64,000 nucleotides of DNA. Origin: Stappia sp. BW2. GTDB taxonomy: Bacteria > Pseudomonadota > Alphaproteobacteria > Rhizobiales > Stappiaceae. Under the pieces are notes generated by a model, which was not told the origin of the DNA, did no database searches, and worked only from the letters and a program-made list of their open reading frames with translations. Position 1 is the stretch's first letter. Each line of letters opens with the position of its first letter. Shown here piece after piece: positions 35,356 through 44,357 of this stretch. The stretch spans positions 1,426,001 through 1,490,000 of the forward strand of contig NZ_VIRG01000066.1 in assembly GCF_008107695.1 (NCBI RefSeq), read 5' to 3'. Position numbers and translations under genes: made by a program.

Positions 35356-35811
35356 ATGCTTGACGCTACGGACCGGAGGATTCTGAAGGTTCTCCAGCAG
35401 GATGGCCGTATTACCAACACGGAGCTCGCCGATCGGGTGCATCTTTCGGCGACCGCGACAGCCGAACGCATGAAGCGGCTGGTGCGCGAAGGCTACATCG
35501 AACACTTCTCGGCCAGCCTCAATCCGAAGAAGGTTGACCGGGGTTTGCTGGTCTTCGTCGAGATCCGTCTCGAGCGCACGTCTCCGGAGATTTTCGACGC
35601 TTTCAAGCTTGCCGTCGAGCGATCAACCGACATCATGGAATGTCACATGGTGGCGGGCGGTTTCGACTATCTCATGAAAAGCCGCGTCAAGGACATGGAA
35701 GCCTATCGTGCGTTTCTGTCTGATGTGGTGCTGGCGCTGCCGGGCGTGCGCGAAACGCATACATATGCCGTCATGGAAGAGATCAAGGACACGCATATTC
35801 TGCCGGTGTGA
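35356..35811 (+). CDS. putR: Lrp/AsnC-family regulator of proline use
   Basis: A 151-residue Lrp/AsnC protein. The N-terminal winged helix (LDATDRRILKVLQQDGRITN, then HLSATATAERMKRLVREGYI) is followed by a RAM ligand-binding domain from about residue 65 (VFVEIRLERTSPEIFDAF, ECHMVAGGFDYLMKSRVKDM, LPGVRETHTYAVMEEIK). It is divergent from putA, the arrangement of PutR in alphaproteobacteria, where it activates putA in response to proline. I chose the ATG at 35356 (MLDATDR), which has AGGGA upstream. Confidence 0.9.
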   Translation: MLDATDRRILKVLQQDGRITNTELADRVHLSATATAERMKRLVREGYIEHFSASLNPKKVDRGLLVFVEIRLERTSPEIFDAFKLAVERSTDIMECHMVAGGFDYLMKSRVKDMEAYRAFLSDVVLALPGVRETHTYAVMEEIKDTHILPV

Positions 35812-35931
35812 TCACCTCTACGACCACACAGACCCGAACACTCTTCGTTCACAAAGCCTTGTCTTGACCGTGCAATGCGCCTTGCGCGAGGGAACGGGGA
35901 CAGGACGAGATCCGAAACAGGGGATATTGTA

Positions 35932-37155
35932 ATGAAACGCAAGCTTGCCGCAGCGCTTGGCCTTCTTGGAGCACTCATGACGCCGGTTGCGTCTCCGGCA
36001 CAGGAAACCGTCAATGATCCGGCGTGGCAGGCCGTTCTGGACGATGCCAAGGGCGAGACCGTTTATTTCCACGCCTGGGGCGGTGAGCCGCGTATCAACG
36101 CCTATATCAGCTGGGCAGCCCGGGAAGTGGCGAAGAATTTTGACATTCGCGTTCTGCAGGTAAAGGTCAGCGACACGGGCTCGGTCGTCTCGCAGGTTCT
36201 TGCCGAAAAATCGGTCGGTAAAAACAGCGGCGGGGCTGTCGACCTGGTCTGGATCAATGGCGAGAATTTCGCGGCCATGAAGGAACAGGGTCTGCTGGCG
36301 GCTCCCGGATGGGCCCAGTCGTTGCCGAACTGGCGCTACGTCGACGTGGAAAACAAGCCGACTGTCGTTGAGGACTTCACCGTGCCAACGGATGGCCAGG
36401 AAAGCCCGTGGGGCATGGCCAAACTGGTGTTCATCTATGACAGCGCGCGCCTCGACACCCCGCCCGCAACGCTTGACGGGCTTCTGAGCTACGCCAAGGC
36501 GCATCCCGGCCGCTTCGCCTATCCGCAGCCGCCCAACTTTTTTGGCACGACCTTCCTGAAGCAGGTTCTCGTCAGCACAGCTCCGGACAAGGCTGCCCTG
36601 ACGAAGCCTGTCGATGAAGCCCGTTTTGCAGAAATGACAGCTCCGCTGTTTGCCTATCTGGATGACTTGCACGGCGCGCTCTGGCGTCAGGGCCGAGCCT
36701 TCCCGAAGGATGCGGCGCACATGCGCCAGCTCCTGGCCGACGGGGAACTCGACATCGCGTTTTCCTTCAATCCATCCGGTGCCTCGAGCGCTATTGCGAA
36801 CGGCGAGCTGCCGCCCAGCGTGCGCACCTTCGTTCTGGACGGCGGTACCATCGGCAACACCCACTTTGTTGCAATCCCGTTCAACAGTTCCAGCCAGGCG
36901 GGGGCCAAGGTCTTCGCCAATTTCCTGCTGTCGCCCACCGCTCAGGCACGCAAACAGGACCCAGACATCTGGGGAGACCCCACCGTGCTGAACGTGGCAG
37001 GCCTGCCGGAAACCGAGAAGGTTCTCTTCGACACGCTCGACCTTGGACCGGCAACCCTGACATCCGATCAGCTCGGCCCGGTCCTGCCTGAACCGCACCC
37101 GAGCTGGGTCAGCGCCCTGGAAGAAGCCTGGACTGCCCGCTACGGCGCCGAGTGA
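35932..37155 (+). CDS. ABC transporter substrate-binding protein (YnjB-like)
   Basis: A 407-residue periplasmic binding protein similar to E. coli YnjB. Signal peptide at residues 1-22 (LAAALGLLGALMTPVASPAQ). Family stretches are ETVYFHAWGGEPRINAYI, WINGENFAAMKEQGLL, QESPWGMAKLVFIYDSAR, FAYPQPPNFFGTTFLKQ and DPDIWGDPTVL. The extra-cytoplasmic substrate is not established; thiamine-related or metal ligands have been proposed for relatives, but no TPP riboswitch is visible upstream. ATG at 35932 has AGGGGA upstream. It heads a three-gene importer operon. The gap to putR is 120 bases. Confidence 0.85.
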   Translation: MKRKLAAALGLLGALMTPVASPAQETVNDPAWQAVLDDAKGETVYFHAWGGEPRINAYISWAAREVAKNFDIRVLQVKVSDTGSVVSQVLAEKSVGKNSGGAVDLVWINGENFAAMKEQGLLAAPGWAQSLPNWRYVDVENKPTVVEDFTVPTDGQESPWGMAKLVFIYDSARLDTPPATLDGLLSYAKAHPGRFAYPQPPNFFGTTFLKQVLVSTAPDKAALTKPVDEARFAEMTAPLFAYLDDLHGALWRQGRAFPKDAAHMRQLLADGELDIAFSFNPSGASSAIANGELPPSVRTFVLDGGTIGNTHFVAIPFNSSSQAGAKVFANFLLSPTAQARKQDPDIWGDPTVLNVAGLPETEKVLFDTLDLGPATLTSDQLGPVLPEPHPSWVSALEEAWTARYGAE

Positions 37156-37165
37156 GCCGCAAGAC

Positions 37166-38869
37166 GTGTTGACGAGCCCGAAAGCAGGTCCCGCCATACC
37201 GGTCATCCTGGTTTCGGTTCTTCTGGCCGGGCCGGTTCTTGCCGGCCTTTTGGGAACCGTTCTGCCTGCCTTCGGGTACTTGCCGGCGCTGGGCCACAGC
37301 GGGCTATCGCTTGCGCCGCTCCAGCAGCTTTTCCAACAACCGGGCCTGGTGACGTCGCTTTGGCTCAGCTTTGCCACAGGGTTGGCGGCTTCCGTCCTGT
37401 CGCTGATGATCGTACTGCTGTTCGTCGCTGGCTGGTCCGGAACGAGGACTTTCCGGCACCTGACCAGGTTTTTGTCCCCGCTGCTTTCCGTGCCCCACGC
37501 TGCGGCAGCCATTGGCCTTGCCTTTCTGATCGCGCCTTCCGGGTTTCTGGTTCGTCTGGTGTCTCCCTGGGCGAGCGGCTGGACCCGGCCGCCGGATGTT
37601 CTGATCCTCAATGATCCGTTCGGCATCGCCATGACGATGGGCCTCGTTGCCAAGGAAGTGCCGTTTCTGTTCCTGATGACACTTGCGGCGCTCAACCGCC
37701 CACAGATCCAGGAGTATTTCAAGGCGGGGGCCAGCCTTGGCTATGGCCGTGTGGCAACCTTCTTCACCATCGTGCTGCCGCAGATCTATCCGCTGATCCG
37801 CCTGCCGGTTCTGGCGGTGGTCGCCTATGCCACATCCGTTGTCGATGTCGCCGCCATCCTCGGGCCGACGACACCCGCCCCGCTTGCCCCGCGCCTCGTG
37901 AGCTGGATGAACGATCCGGATCTGACTTACCGCCTGATGGCCTCCGCCGGAGCCCTGTTGCAACTTGCCGTCAGCGCCGCAGCACTGGGAACCTATCTTG
38001 CAGGCGAACGACTGGTTGCGACCGTATCAAAACGCCGTCTTGTCACCGGACATCGCCACCTGCAGGAGCGAACGGCAAGATATGGCGGGCTTCTGGTGAT
38101 GGTGACCATCATTGCGGCCATGGTGCTGTCGCTCGTGCTTCTCGGACTGTGGTCCGCGGCCCGCTCTTGGTGGTTCCCTGCGGTTCTGCCACAAGCCTGG
38201 AATGTCATGCGGCTGGCGGACACACTCGGCATGAGCCTGGGTCTTCTAGGCACAACCGTCGGTCTGGCGTGCGCCTCCGCTTTTATCGCGACGGCCCTCA
38301 CGCTGTGGCTGCTGGAAGCACGCGATCATCGCAAGTCATCCTCTTCCCGCCGTCTCAAGACGCTTGTGTTCCTGCCTCTGCTGCTGCCGCAGATCAGTTT
38401 TCTGTTCGGCTTGCAGCTCTTGTTCCTGTCGGCTGATTTCAGCGGTACCTTTGTCGCCGTCTTGCTGGCCCACCTGGTATTCGTCTTGCCCTACGCCTTC
38501 CTTGCCCTGAGCGATCCCTGGGATCGCCTCGATCCACGCTATGCCAAGGCCGCAGCCGCCATTGGCGCGTCCCGTGCCCGCATCTTCTGGCAGATCCGTT
38601 TGCCGTTGCTGCTGAGGCCTGTGCTGGTGGTGCTTGCGGTGTCTGCCGCAGTCTCCGTCGGTCAATATCTGCCAACCCTGATGATCGGCGCCGGCCGGAT
38701 TGCCACGGTCACCACCGAAAGCGTCGCGCTTGCCAGCGGAGGCAGCCGGCAGGCCGCCGCGTTGCTGGCCTTGTTGCAGCTTGGCATTCCGCTTGTTGGT
38801 TTTGTGCTGGCCGCGCTTCTGCCGGCCCTGCTTCACCGCAACCGCGCCGCCATGCGGCTGGAAAGGTGA
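37166..38869 (+). CDS. ABC transporter permease, fused double domain (YnjC-like)
   Basis: A 567-residue integral membrane protein with about twelve hydrophobic segments, two permease domains in one chain (ThiP/YnjC arrangement). Each half has the cytoplasmic coupling loop: AGASLGYGRVATFFTIVLP in the first and AAIGASRARIFWQIRLP in the second. The start is GTG at 37166, ten bases after the previous stop; the ribosome site is weak, so coupling to the upstream gene is likely. Its stop overlaps a possible GTG start of the ATPase gene. The channel should serve the YnjB-like binding protein. Confidence 0.85.
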   Translation: MLTSPKAGPAIPVILVSVLLAGPVLAGLLGTVLPAFGYLPALGHSGLSLAPLQQLFQQPGLVTSLWLSFATGLAASVLSLMIVLLFVAGWSGTRTFRHLTRFLSPLLSVPHAAAAIGLAFLIAPSGFLVRLVSPWASGWTRPPDVLILNDPFGIAMTMGLVAKEVPFLFLMTLAALNRPQIQEYFKAGASLGYGRVATFFTIVLPQIYPLIRLPVLAVVAYATSVVDVAAILGPTTPAPLAPRLVSWMNDPDLTYRLMASAGALLQLAVSAAALGTYLAGERLVATVSKRRLVTGHRHLQERTARYGGLLVMVTIIAAMVLSLVLLGLWSAARSWWFPAVLPQAWNVMRLADTLGMSLGLLGTTVGLACASAFIATALTLWLLEARDHRKSSSSRRLKTLVFLPLLLPQISFLFGLQLLFLSADFSGTFVAVLLAHLVFVLPYAFLALSDPWDRLDPRYAKAAAAIGASRARIFWQIRLPLLLRPVLVVLAVSAAVSVGQYLPTLMIGAGRIATVTTESVALASGGSRQAAALLALLQLGIPLVGFVLAALLPALLHRNRAAMRLER

Positions 38870-38877
38870 GGCCGCCG

Positions 38878-39555
38878 ATGCACAGCAACACAGAGACAAC
38901 AGGTCTTATTCTTCAGACCGTCGCACTGCATCTTGGCGGCACATTGTTGCTTGAGATCGACTGCCGGATAGACCCCGGAACGGTGCTCACCGTCATGGGA
39001 GAAAGCGGCAGTGGCAAGTCCAGTCTGCTCGACTTCATTGCCGGTTTCCTGCGGCCGGATTTTAAGGCAAGCGGCAAGGTGCTTCTGGATGGACGGGATC
39101 TCACGCCCCTGCCTGCACAGGAGCGGCACATCGGGCTGATGTTCCAGTCGCCACTGTTGTTCCCGCATATGTCCGTCTTGCAGAACCTGATGTTCGCCAT
39201 CCCGGCGACCGTCCGCAAGAAATCGCTCCGGCAGGACATGGCGCAACAGGCGCTTGACGATGCCGGGCTTTCCGGGTTCGGCAGCCGTGATCCCGCGACA
39301 CTGTCCGGTGGTCAGCAGACCCGGGTCGCACTCATGCGAACCCTTCTCGCCGAACCGCATGCGCTGCTGCTGGATGAACCTTTCTCAAGCCTCGACAAGG
39401 CCCGGCGTGCCGACATCCGCACCCAGGTCTTCGATGCGGCGAGAGAAAAGAGATTGCCGGTGCTTCTGGTCACGCACGACGAGGAGGACGCGGTTGCGGC
39501 TGGCGGCAAGGTTCATGTTCTCGATGAAAGCGGACCGGGCAAAGGCTGCGCCTGA
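38878..39555 (+). CDS. ABC transporter ATP-binding protein (YnjD-like)
   Basis: A 225-residue ATPase with Walker A GESGSGKSS (about residues 41-49), Q-loop in LMFQSPLLFPHM, signature LSGGQQTRVALMRTLL, Walker B LLLDEPFSSLD, and H-loop VTHDEEDA. It is short, as expected for the YnjD/ThiQ class without an accessory domain. I prefer ATG at 38878, which has AGGTGAGG upstream, over the GTG at 38866 that overlaps the permease stop. It closes the importer operon; the 244 bases after it hold only the bacterioferritin terminator. Confidence 0.9.
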   Translation: MHSNTETTGLILQTVALHLGGTLLLEIDCRIDPGTVLTVMGESGSGKSSLLDFIAGFLRPDFKASGKVLLDGRDLTPLPAQERHIGLMFQSPLLFPHMSVLQNLMFAIPATVRKKSLRQDMAQQALDDAGLSGFGSRDPATLSGGQQTRVALMRTLLAEPHALLLDEPFSSLDKARRADIRTQVFDAAREKRLPVLLVTHDEEDAVAAGGKVHVLDESGPGKGCA

Positions 39556-39773
39556 GGTTTGGCGCGCGGTCTATCTGATACAGCCAAGTCTTCTTTCTTC
39601 ACGCCCTGTGAGCGTGGGCAAGTGGAACGCTTTGGCGAAAACGAAGCTTACGTCGGGACCTCGCCCTGCGAGTGGTCGCCAGACAAGCAGGTCACATAGA
39701 TGCAATTGCCTATGCTCATGGGGGCAGACAGAACATCCCTGCCGTTGCCGGATTGGCTCCGACGACGGCAGAG

Positions 39774-39794
39774 GAAAATCGGGCTTGCGAGCCC
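39774..39794 (-). terminator. weak intrinsic terminator after bacterioferritin
   Basis: On the minus strand GGGCT pairs with AGCCC around CGCA (39781-39794) and is followed by GATTTT. It lies just past the bacterioferritin stop. The rest of 39556-39799 shows nothing recognisable. Confidence 0.5.
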
Positions 39795-39799
39795 TGCCC

Positions 39800-40285
39800 T
39801 TATTCGGCGGTATCCGCGGACTTCGCCTGCAGCAGGGAGTAGTTGTCGATGCCGATCCGTTCGATCAGGTCGAGCTGGGTTTCGAGGAAATCGATGTGGC
39901 TTTCCTCGTCGCTCAGGAGCTGCTCAAACAGTGCCATGGAGACATAGTCGCCAAGTTCGCGGCAGACTTCACGAGCTTCGTGATAAAGGGCCCGAGCGAC
40001 ATATTCGGCAGCAAGGTCGCCTTCCAGGCATTCCTTCACCGACTGACCGATCCGCAGCGGATCAAGCGTCTGAAGATTGGGCAGACCTTCCAGGAAGATG
40101 ATACGGTCCATCAGATCCTGGGCATGCTGGCGCTCTTCGTCAGCTTCCGCCAGTTCCTTGTCCGCCAGCTTGCCGAAGCCCCAGTCAGCCATGAGCCGGG
40201 CATGGACCCAGTACTGGTTGACCGCTGTCAACTCGTGGCGCAGGGCCTTGTTGAGATACTCGATTACGCGCGCTTCGCCCTTCAT
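39800..40285 (-). CDS. bfr: bacterioferritin lacking the heme-ligand methionine
   Basis: A 161-residue bacterioferritin, the usual length, forming an iron-storage cage of 24 subunits in the cytoplasm. All di-iron ferroxidase ligands are present in the E. coli numbering without gaps: Glu18 ([10 protein letters not shown]), Glu51 and His54 (DEERQHA), Glu94 (LAAEYVA), Glu127 and His130 ([10 protein letters not shown]). Position 52, the methionine that holds heme between two subunits, is arginine (EERQH instead of EEMKH). A homopolymer would therefore not bind heme in the known way. ATG at 40285 ([12 protein letters not shown]) is the family start. The ferredoxin gene bfd lies upstream on the same strand. 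Confidence 0.92.
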   Translation of the reverse strand: MKGEARVIEYLNKALRHELTAVNQYWVHARLMADWGFGKLADKELAEADEERQHAQDLMDRIIFLEGLPNLQTLDPLRIGQSVKECLEGDLAAEYVARALYHEAREVCRELGDYVSMALFEQLLSDEESHIDFLETQLDLIERIGIDNYSLLQAKSADTAE

Positions 40286-40397
40286 GACCCTCTCCATGTG
40301 AGATCTACCTGGGGCTGCCCATCAAGTGAGCCGGCCCGGAGGTGATCGATATCTGTGTGCCGGCCCCTGCCATATCCGAGGCAAGTGCCAGTATGTC

Positions 40398-40640
40398 CTA
40401 GCGGTTTGCAGCCTGTTTCAACGGAGCAGGCGTCTCTTCCCGCTGCGGTTGCTCTTCAGAACTTTTTTCGTGAATGATGTCAATGACTGACGGAAAGCAG
40501 CTTCCGCAGCGCGGCCGGCACCCCAGATGTCGGAACACCGCTCCGGGCGTTGGCACTTTGCCATTCGGGTCTGCACGCATTTCTTTCGCGGCTTCGCGAA
40601 GTTGCTTGTCAGACAGTACGTTACAGGAGCAAATGATCAT
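40398..40640 (-). CDS. bfd: bacterioferritin-associated ferredoxin
   Basis: An 80-residue BFD-type [2Fe-2S] protein. Cysteines are Cys4 and Cys6 (IICSCN) and Cys45 and Cys48 in a GCRPRCGSCFP loop, with an additional Cys41. The last 20 residues are an acidic, proline-rich tail longer than in E. coli Bfd. Bfd docks on bacterioferritin and passes electrons to release stored iron; in the known complex it docks near the heme site, which makes the heme-ligand change in the neighbouring Bfr notable. The gene is 112 bases upstream of bfr and probably in the same transcript. Confidence 0.93.
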   Translation of the reverse strand: MIICSCNVLSDKQLREAAKEMRADPNGKVPTPGAVFRHLGCRPRCGSCFPSVIDIIHEKSSEEQPQREETPAPLKQAANR

Positions 40641-40765
40641 TGTAGGATCCGGCGCGCGTCCTCATATGCGAACATATTGGCATTGACGAATTCCAGCGCA
40701 ATAACGAAACTCGACTGCGGAAGTCAACTTTTTCCACGACTTTCGCTTGCCAGCAGGGAAAAAAC

Positions 40766-41524
40766 ATGACCGGCCAAGGTATCTCCGACGAGCGTCCGAC
40801 ACTCGTGCTGACAGGCGCGAGCCGCGGCATCGGACACGCCACCGTCAAGCGGTTTTCCGCAGAAGGCTGGCGGGTGATCACTTGTTCCCGACAGGCATTT
40901 TCGGACAAGTGTCCGTGGCCGATGGGCCCGGAGGATCATATCCAGGTGGATCTGTCCGATCCGGAAAACCTGGGCTATGCCACCCAGGAAATCCGCAAAC
41001 GGCTGGAGCCGAACGGTTCGCGCCTCAACGCACTGGTCAACAACGCCGGGATCAGCCCGAAAGGGACCGATGGGGAACGGCTTGATTCGCTGACAACGCC
41101 CATGCACGAGTGGCGCAACGTCTTTCAGGTCAACTTCTTCGCGCCCATCCTTCTGGGCCGCGGCCTTTTCAAGGAGCTGAAGAACGCCAAGGGCTCCGTC
41201 GTCAATGTGACATCGATCGCCGGCATGCGTGTGCATCCTTTCGCCGGCACCGCCTACTCCACCTCCAAGGCCGCACTTGCTGCGCTGACCCGGGAAATGG
41301 CGGCTGACTTCGGCCCCCACGGCATTCGCGTCAATGCCATCGCCCCGGGCGAAATCGACACGTCCATCCTTTCGCCTGGAACGGAAAAGATGATCGAGGA
41401 CATTCCACTTCGCCGCCTCGGTCTGCCGGACGAAGTTGCCGAAACGATCTTCTACCTGTGCTCGGAAAAGTCTTCTTACGTGAGCGGAGCAGAAATCCAC
41501 ATCAACGGCGGGCAGCATGTATAG
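40766..41524 (+). CDS. short-chain dehydrogenase/reductase
   Basis: A 252-residue classical SDR. NAD(P)-binding TGASRGIGHATVKRF (16-30), the NNAG motif (about residues 92-95), catalytic Ser in NVTSIAG and Tyr/Lys in AYSTSKAALAAL, and the FGPHGIRVNAIAPGEIDTS segment. The C-terminal YVSGAEIHINGGQHV is typical. ATG at 40766 has AGGGA upstream. It is divergent from bfd with 125 bases between starts. Substrate is unknown; the family is too broad for a confident role. Confidence 0.88.
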   Translation: MTGQGISDERPTLVLTGASRGIGHATVKRFSAEGWRVITCSRQAFSDKCPWPMGPEDHIQVDLSDPENLGYATQEIRKRLEPNGSRLNALVNNAGISPKGTDGERLDSLTTPMHEWRNVFQVNFFAPILLGRGLFKELKNAKGSVVNVTSIAGMRVHPFAGTAYSTSKAALAALTREMAADFGPHGIRVNAIAPGEIDTSILSPGTEKMIEDIPLRRLGLPDEVAETIFYLCSEKSSYVSGAEIHINGGQHV

Positions 41525-41713
41525 ATCGACCAAGGCTCGCGCTAGTCTTCAAGACTAGCGCTTTCACTTGCCGGATATAGGCTGGCCCCTCAAAAGAAGA
41601 CGTTTTTGTCTGAACATTACCTCAACGTATGACGTAAGATTTACCTAATATTCACCGGCCTCCGCGATACTGCCGCGACGACAAAGCGGTTGTTAAGACT
41701 GCGGGGGGATTTG

Positions 41714-44149
41714 ATGAAAAGAATAATGAAATTTATGACCGACTTGAAATTCGGCTTCAAGGTCGGTGGCGGTTTTCTGGCAGTCTTGCTGTTGACCGCA
41801 GTCGTTGGCGGTGTGGGGTTCCTGGCCATTCACGGGCTGTCCTCACGGTTTGTCGTCGCCGATCATGCCGCCAAGATTGCCGGCGAGATGCAGGCAACAT
41901 CCCTGACGCGTGAAGACTATCTCAACAATCCATCAGAAGAGCTCCGCAATTCGGTACTCGAAGGCGTCGAGGCGCTTCAGAGCGAGCTGGAGACCCTGAC
42001 CGCCGAAGTTGCTGGCGACCCCGCAGCCGAAGCTCAGGTGGCGGAGGCCTCTGACGCGGTCTCCCGCTTCTCGACAACGTTCGAACAGGTCGCTGCGCAA
42101 ACGACGCAGCAGGCAGAGCGTCTTGCAACGCTGCGGGAAAGCACAAGCAATCTTGAATTGCTGGCAGCGAACATCAGCGAAGCTGTTCTGAAAGAGGAAA
42201 AGCGCATCAGCGCCGAAGCTTTCGCCGCAAACAGCCGGCTGGACGATACCAACCAGCTTCAAAGGGCTGCGTTCGAACTGAAGGACGAAGTCGTCAAGAT
42301 TCACATGCTCTACCTGACGGGCAGCGGCAATATCGACGGGGAAGAACTCACCGCAGCCATTGATATCGCGCGAGACCTCATCTCTGCCACGAAGCAGATG
42401 AAATACAAGCAGATCGACGGCATCGATCGCAAAACCGTCGGCAAGCTGGCCTCGCAAGCAAACAAGCTGAATGCCGCGCTGGAAAATCTGACCAAGGATC
42501 TCGGTTTTTCCGAGGCTTATGAAGCGCGCCTGGCCGTTGGCACCGCAATCGACGGAATGAACAGCCTGACCGAGGACATTCTCGGGCAGGTCATCCCGGT
42601 CGTTTCTCAGGCCAAGACGGATGCGTTGACCGCTTCAACCCGTCTGGCGACGGTGCGCTCGATCGCTGAGAAAGCCACCACTTTGAACGAAATGGCTTTG
42701 GCGGCTCGCGCAGACACGCTCTACCTCTTCGGATCTTTCGGCTTTAGCGACCCATCACTCGTGGAACAACAGATTGCTAATCTGGTGGGTCTCCAAAAGG
42801 ACATGGTCAAATACGCCATGATCCTGCCGGCCGCAGGCGATGCCATCAAAGGTATTCCGGACTCTGTTGCCACGCTCGACAAGTCCTTCCGCGAAATGCT
42901 GGCAACCAAGGCTGATCTGGCAGTTAAGCGCGCTGAACTTGACGAGTTGACCCGAAAGGTCGGTGTCGACATCGCTTCGATTTCCTCCGCCCAGTCGGAG
43001 GCCGCCAGTTCGGCCTCAACGGCTGCGCAGGTTCAGATTGCCGTCACGATCCTGTTCGCCATCCTGGGTGGCATCGGTCTCGCCTTCGTTCTGAACCTGG
43101 CGATCACCCGCCCGATCCGCACGATCACCGGCGTCATGGACCGCCTGGCAAATGGCGACAATGAGGTGGTGATCGCGGGTATCGACCGGGGCGACGAGAT
43201 CGGCGACATGAGCCGCACAGTGCAGGTGTTCCGCGACAACGCCGTCGAGCGGGCTCAGTTGCAGGAGCAGAACGCACGTGAAGAAGCGTCCCGGCATGAA
43301 CGCCAGGCGCGTATCGACAACCTGATCCAGTCTTTCCGGACCACGGCGGAAGAAGCGCTCGGCTCGGTGGAAACCACCGCGGGCGGCCTCGACTCGACCG
43401 CTCAGGCGCTTACCGAAATTGCCCGGGACAGCGCCGGCTATGCCAGCGAGACGCAGAGTTCGTCGAACGAGACCACAAACAACGTTCAGACGGTGGCAAG
43501 CGCCGCGGAAGAACTGGCGGCTTCCATTGGCGAGATTTCCCGCCAGGTTGCCCAGACAACCGAAATCGTCGACCGGGCCACCACCGGAACGCGGATCACC
43601 AACGAGAAGGTCGAAGGCCTGGCGGAAGCCGCCACCAAGATCGGCGAAGTCGTGACCCTCATCCAGGCAATTGCAGAACAGACCAACCTGCTGGCACTCA
43701 ACGCCACCATCGAGGCGGCGCGCGCCGGCGAAGCCGGCAGGGGCTTCGCGGTTGTTGCGGCCGAGGTGAAGGAACTGGCCACCCAGACGTCCAAGGCCAC
43801 GGAAGAGATCTCCAGTCAGATCACCGAGATCCAGAACGCGACCAAGGAATCCGTCATCGCCATTGGCGAGATCGCGGAAACCATGACCGAAGTGAACTCC
43901 TACACCACGGCCATCGCTTCGGCTGTCGAACAGCAGGGCTCTGCCACTGCGGAAATTTCGCAGAACGTGCAGCGTGCGGCGGAAGGGACCAGTGCCGTGT
44001 CTTCCTCCATGTCGCAGCTTTCGCAGGCTGTCGACCAGACGTCGTCTTCCGCGGACATGGTGCTGTCAGCCTCCGGTGAACTGACCGAAAAGACCGACGA
44101 ACTGAAGCGTGAAGTCGAACAGTTCCTGTCCGAGGTCGCCGCAGCCTGA
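41714..44149 (+). CDS. methyl-accepting chemotaxis protein with a large sensor domain
   Basis: An 811-residue chemoreceptor. TM1 lies at about residues 17-40 and TM2 at about 440-463, leaving a periplasmic domain of 400 residues that is largely helical, probably of the bimodular (HBM-like) type. A HAMP domain follows ([20 protein letters not shown]) and then the signalling domain, with the conserved tip [18 protein letters not shown] at about 654-671. The C-terminus ends [13 protein letters not shown] without a CheR-binding pentapeptide. ATG at 41714 is preceded by GGGGGG. No che or flagellar genes are nearby. The ligand is unknown. Confidence 0.9.
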   Translation: MKRIMKFMTDLKFGFKVGGGFLAVLLLTAVVGGVGFLAIHGLSSRFVVADHAAKIAGEMQATSLTREDYLNNPSEELRNSVLEGVEALQSELETLTAEVAGDPAAEAQVAEASDAVSRFSTTFEQVAAQTTQQAERLATLRESTSNLELLAANISEAVLKEEKRISAEAFAANSRLDDTNQLQRAAFELKDEVVKIHMLYLTGSGNIDGEELTAAIDIARDLISATKQMKYKQIDGIDRKTVGKLASQANKLNAALENLTKDLGFSEAYEARLAVGTAIDGMNSLTEDILGQVIPVVSQAKTDALTASTRLATVRSIAEKATTLNEMALAARADTLYLFGSFGFSDPSLVEQQIANLVGLQKDMVKYAMILPAAGDAIKGIPDSVATLDKSFREMLATKADLAVKRAELDELTRKVGVDIASISSAQSEAASSASTAAQVQIAVTILFAILGGIGLAFVLNLAITRPIRTITGVMDRLANGDNEVVIAGIDRGDEIGDMSRTVQVFRDNAVERAQLQEQNAREEASRHERQARIDNLIQSFRTTAEEALGSVETTAGGLDSTAQALTEIARDSAGYASETQSSSNETTNNVQTVASAAEELAASIGEISRQVAQTTEIVDRATTGTRITNEKVEGLAEAATKIGEVVTLIQAIAEQTNLLALNATIEAARAGEAGRGFAVVAAEVKELATQTSKATEEISSQITEIQNATKESVIAIGEIAETMTEVNSYTTAIASAVEQQGSATAEISQNVQRAAEGTSAVSSSMSQLSQAVDQTSSSADMVLSASGELTEKTDELKREVEQFLSEVAAA

Positions 44150-44166
44150 TACAGAAATTTCGACCC

Positions 44167-44209
44167 AAAAGGGCGGGTGAGCTTCGGCTCCCTGCCCTTT
44201 TCTTTTGCG
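44167..44209 (+). terminator. intrinsic terminator after the chemoreceptor
   Basis: AAAAGGGC (44167-44174) pairs with GCCCTTTT (44194-44201), with an inner GAGC-TTCG-GCTC stem and a TTTTCTTTT tail. It carries a TTCG tetraloop, a very stable arrangement. Confidence 0.85.
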
Positions 44210-44357
44210 CTGGACCGGACCACTGCCCGCACAGACCGCTGTCTTGGCTGCGCTAGAGAGCGGCCACGAAACGCCTTGAACGAATGCGTTCGAAAGCCGA
44301 AGCGGCAATCGGATCCGACCCGCCGAAACGTCTAATCTACTTCCAAATGAAGGCAGG

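Noticed and set aside
35812..35931. A possible TPP riboswitch before the YnjB-like gene.
   Set aside because: The conserved CTGAGA and ACCTGATCTGG-type boxes are absent from the 120 bases.
35818..37722. A 634-codon minus-strand frame over the YnjB/YnjC-like genes.
   Set aside because: The plus-strand genes have signal peptide, membrane and family motifs; the minus frame has none.
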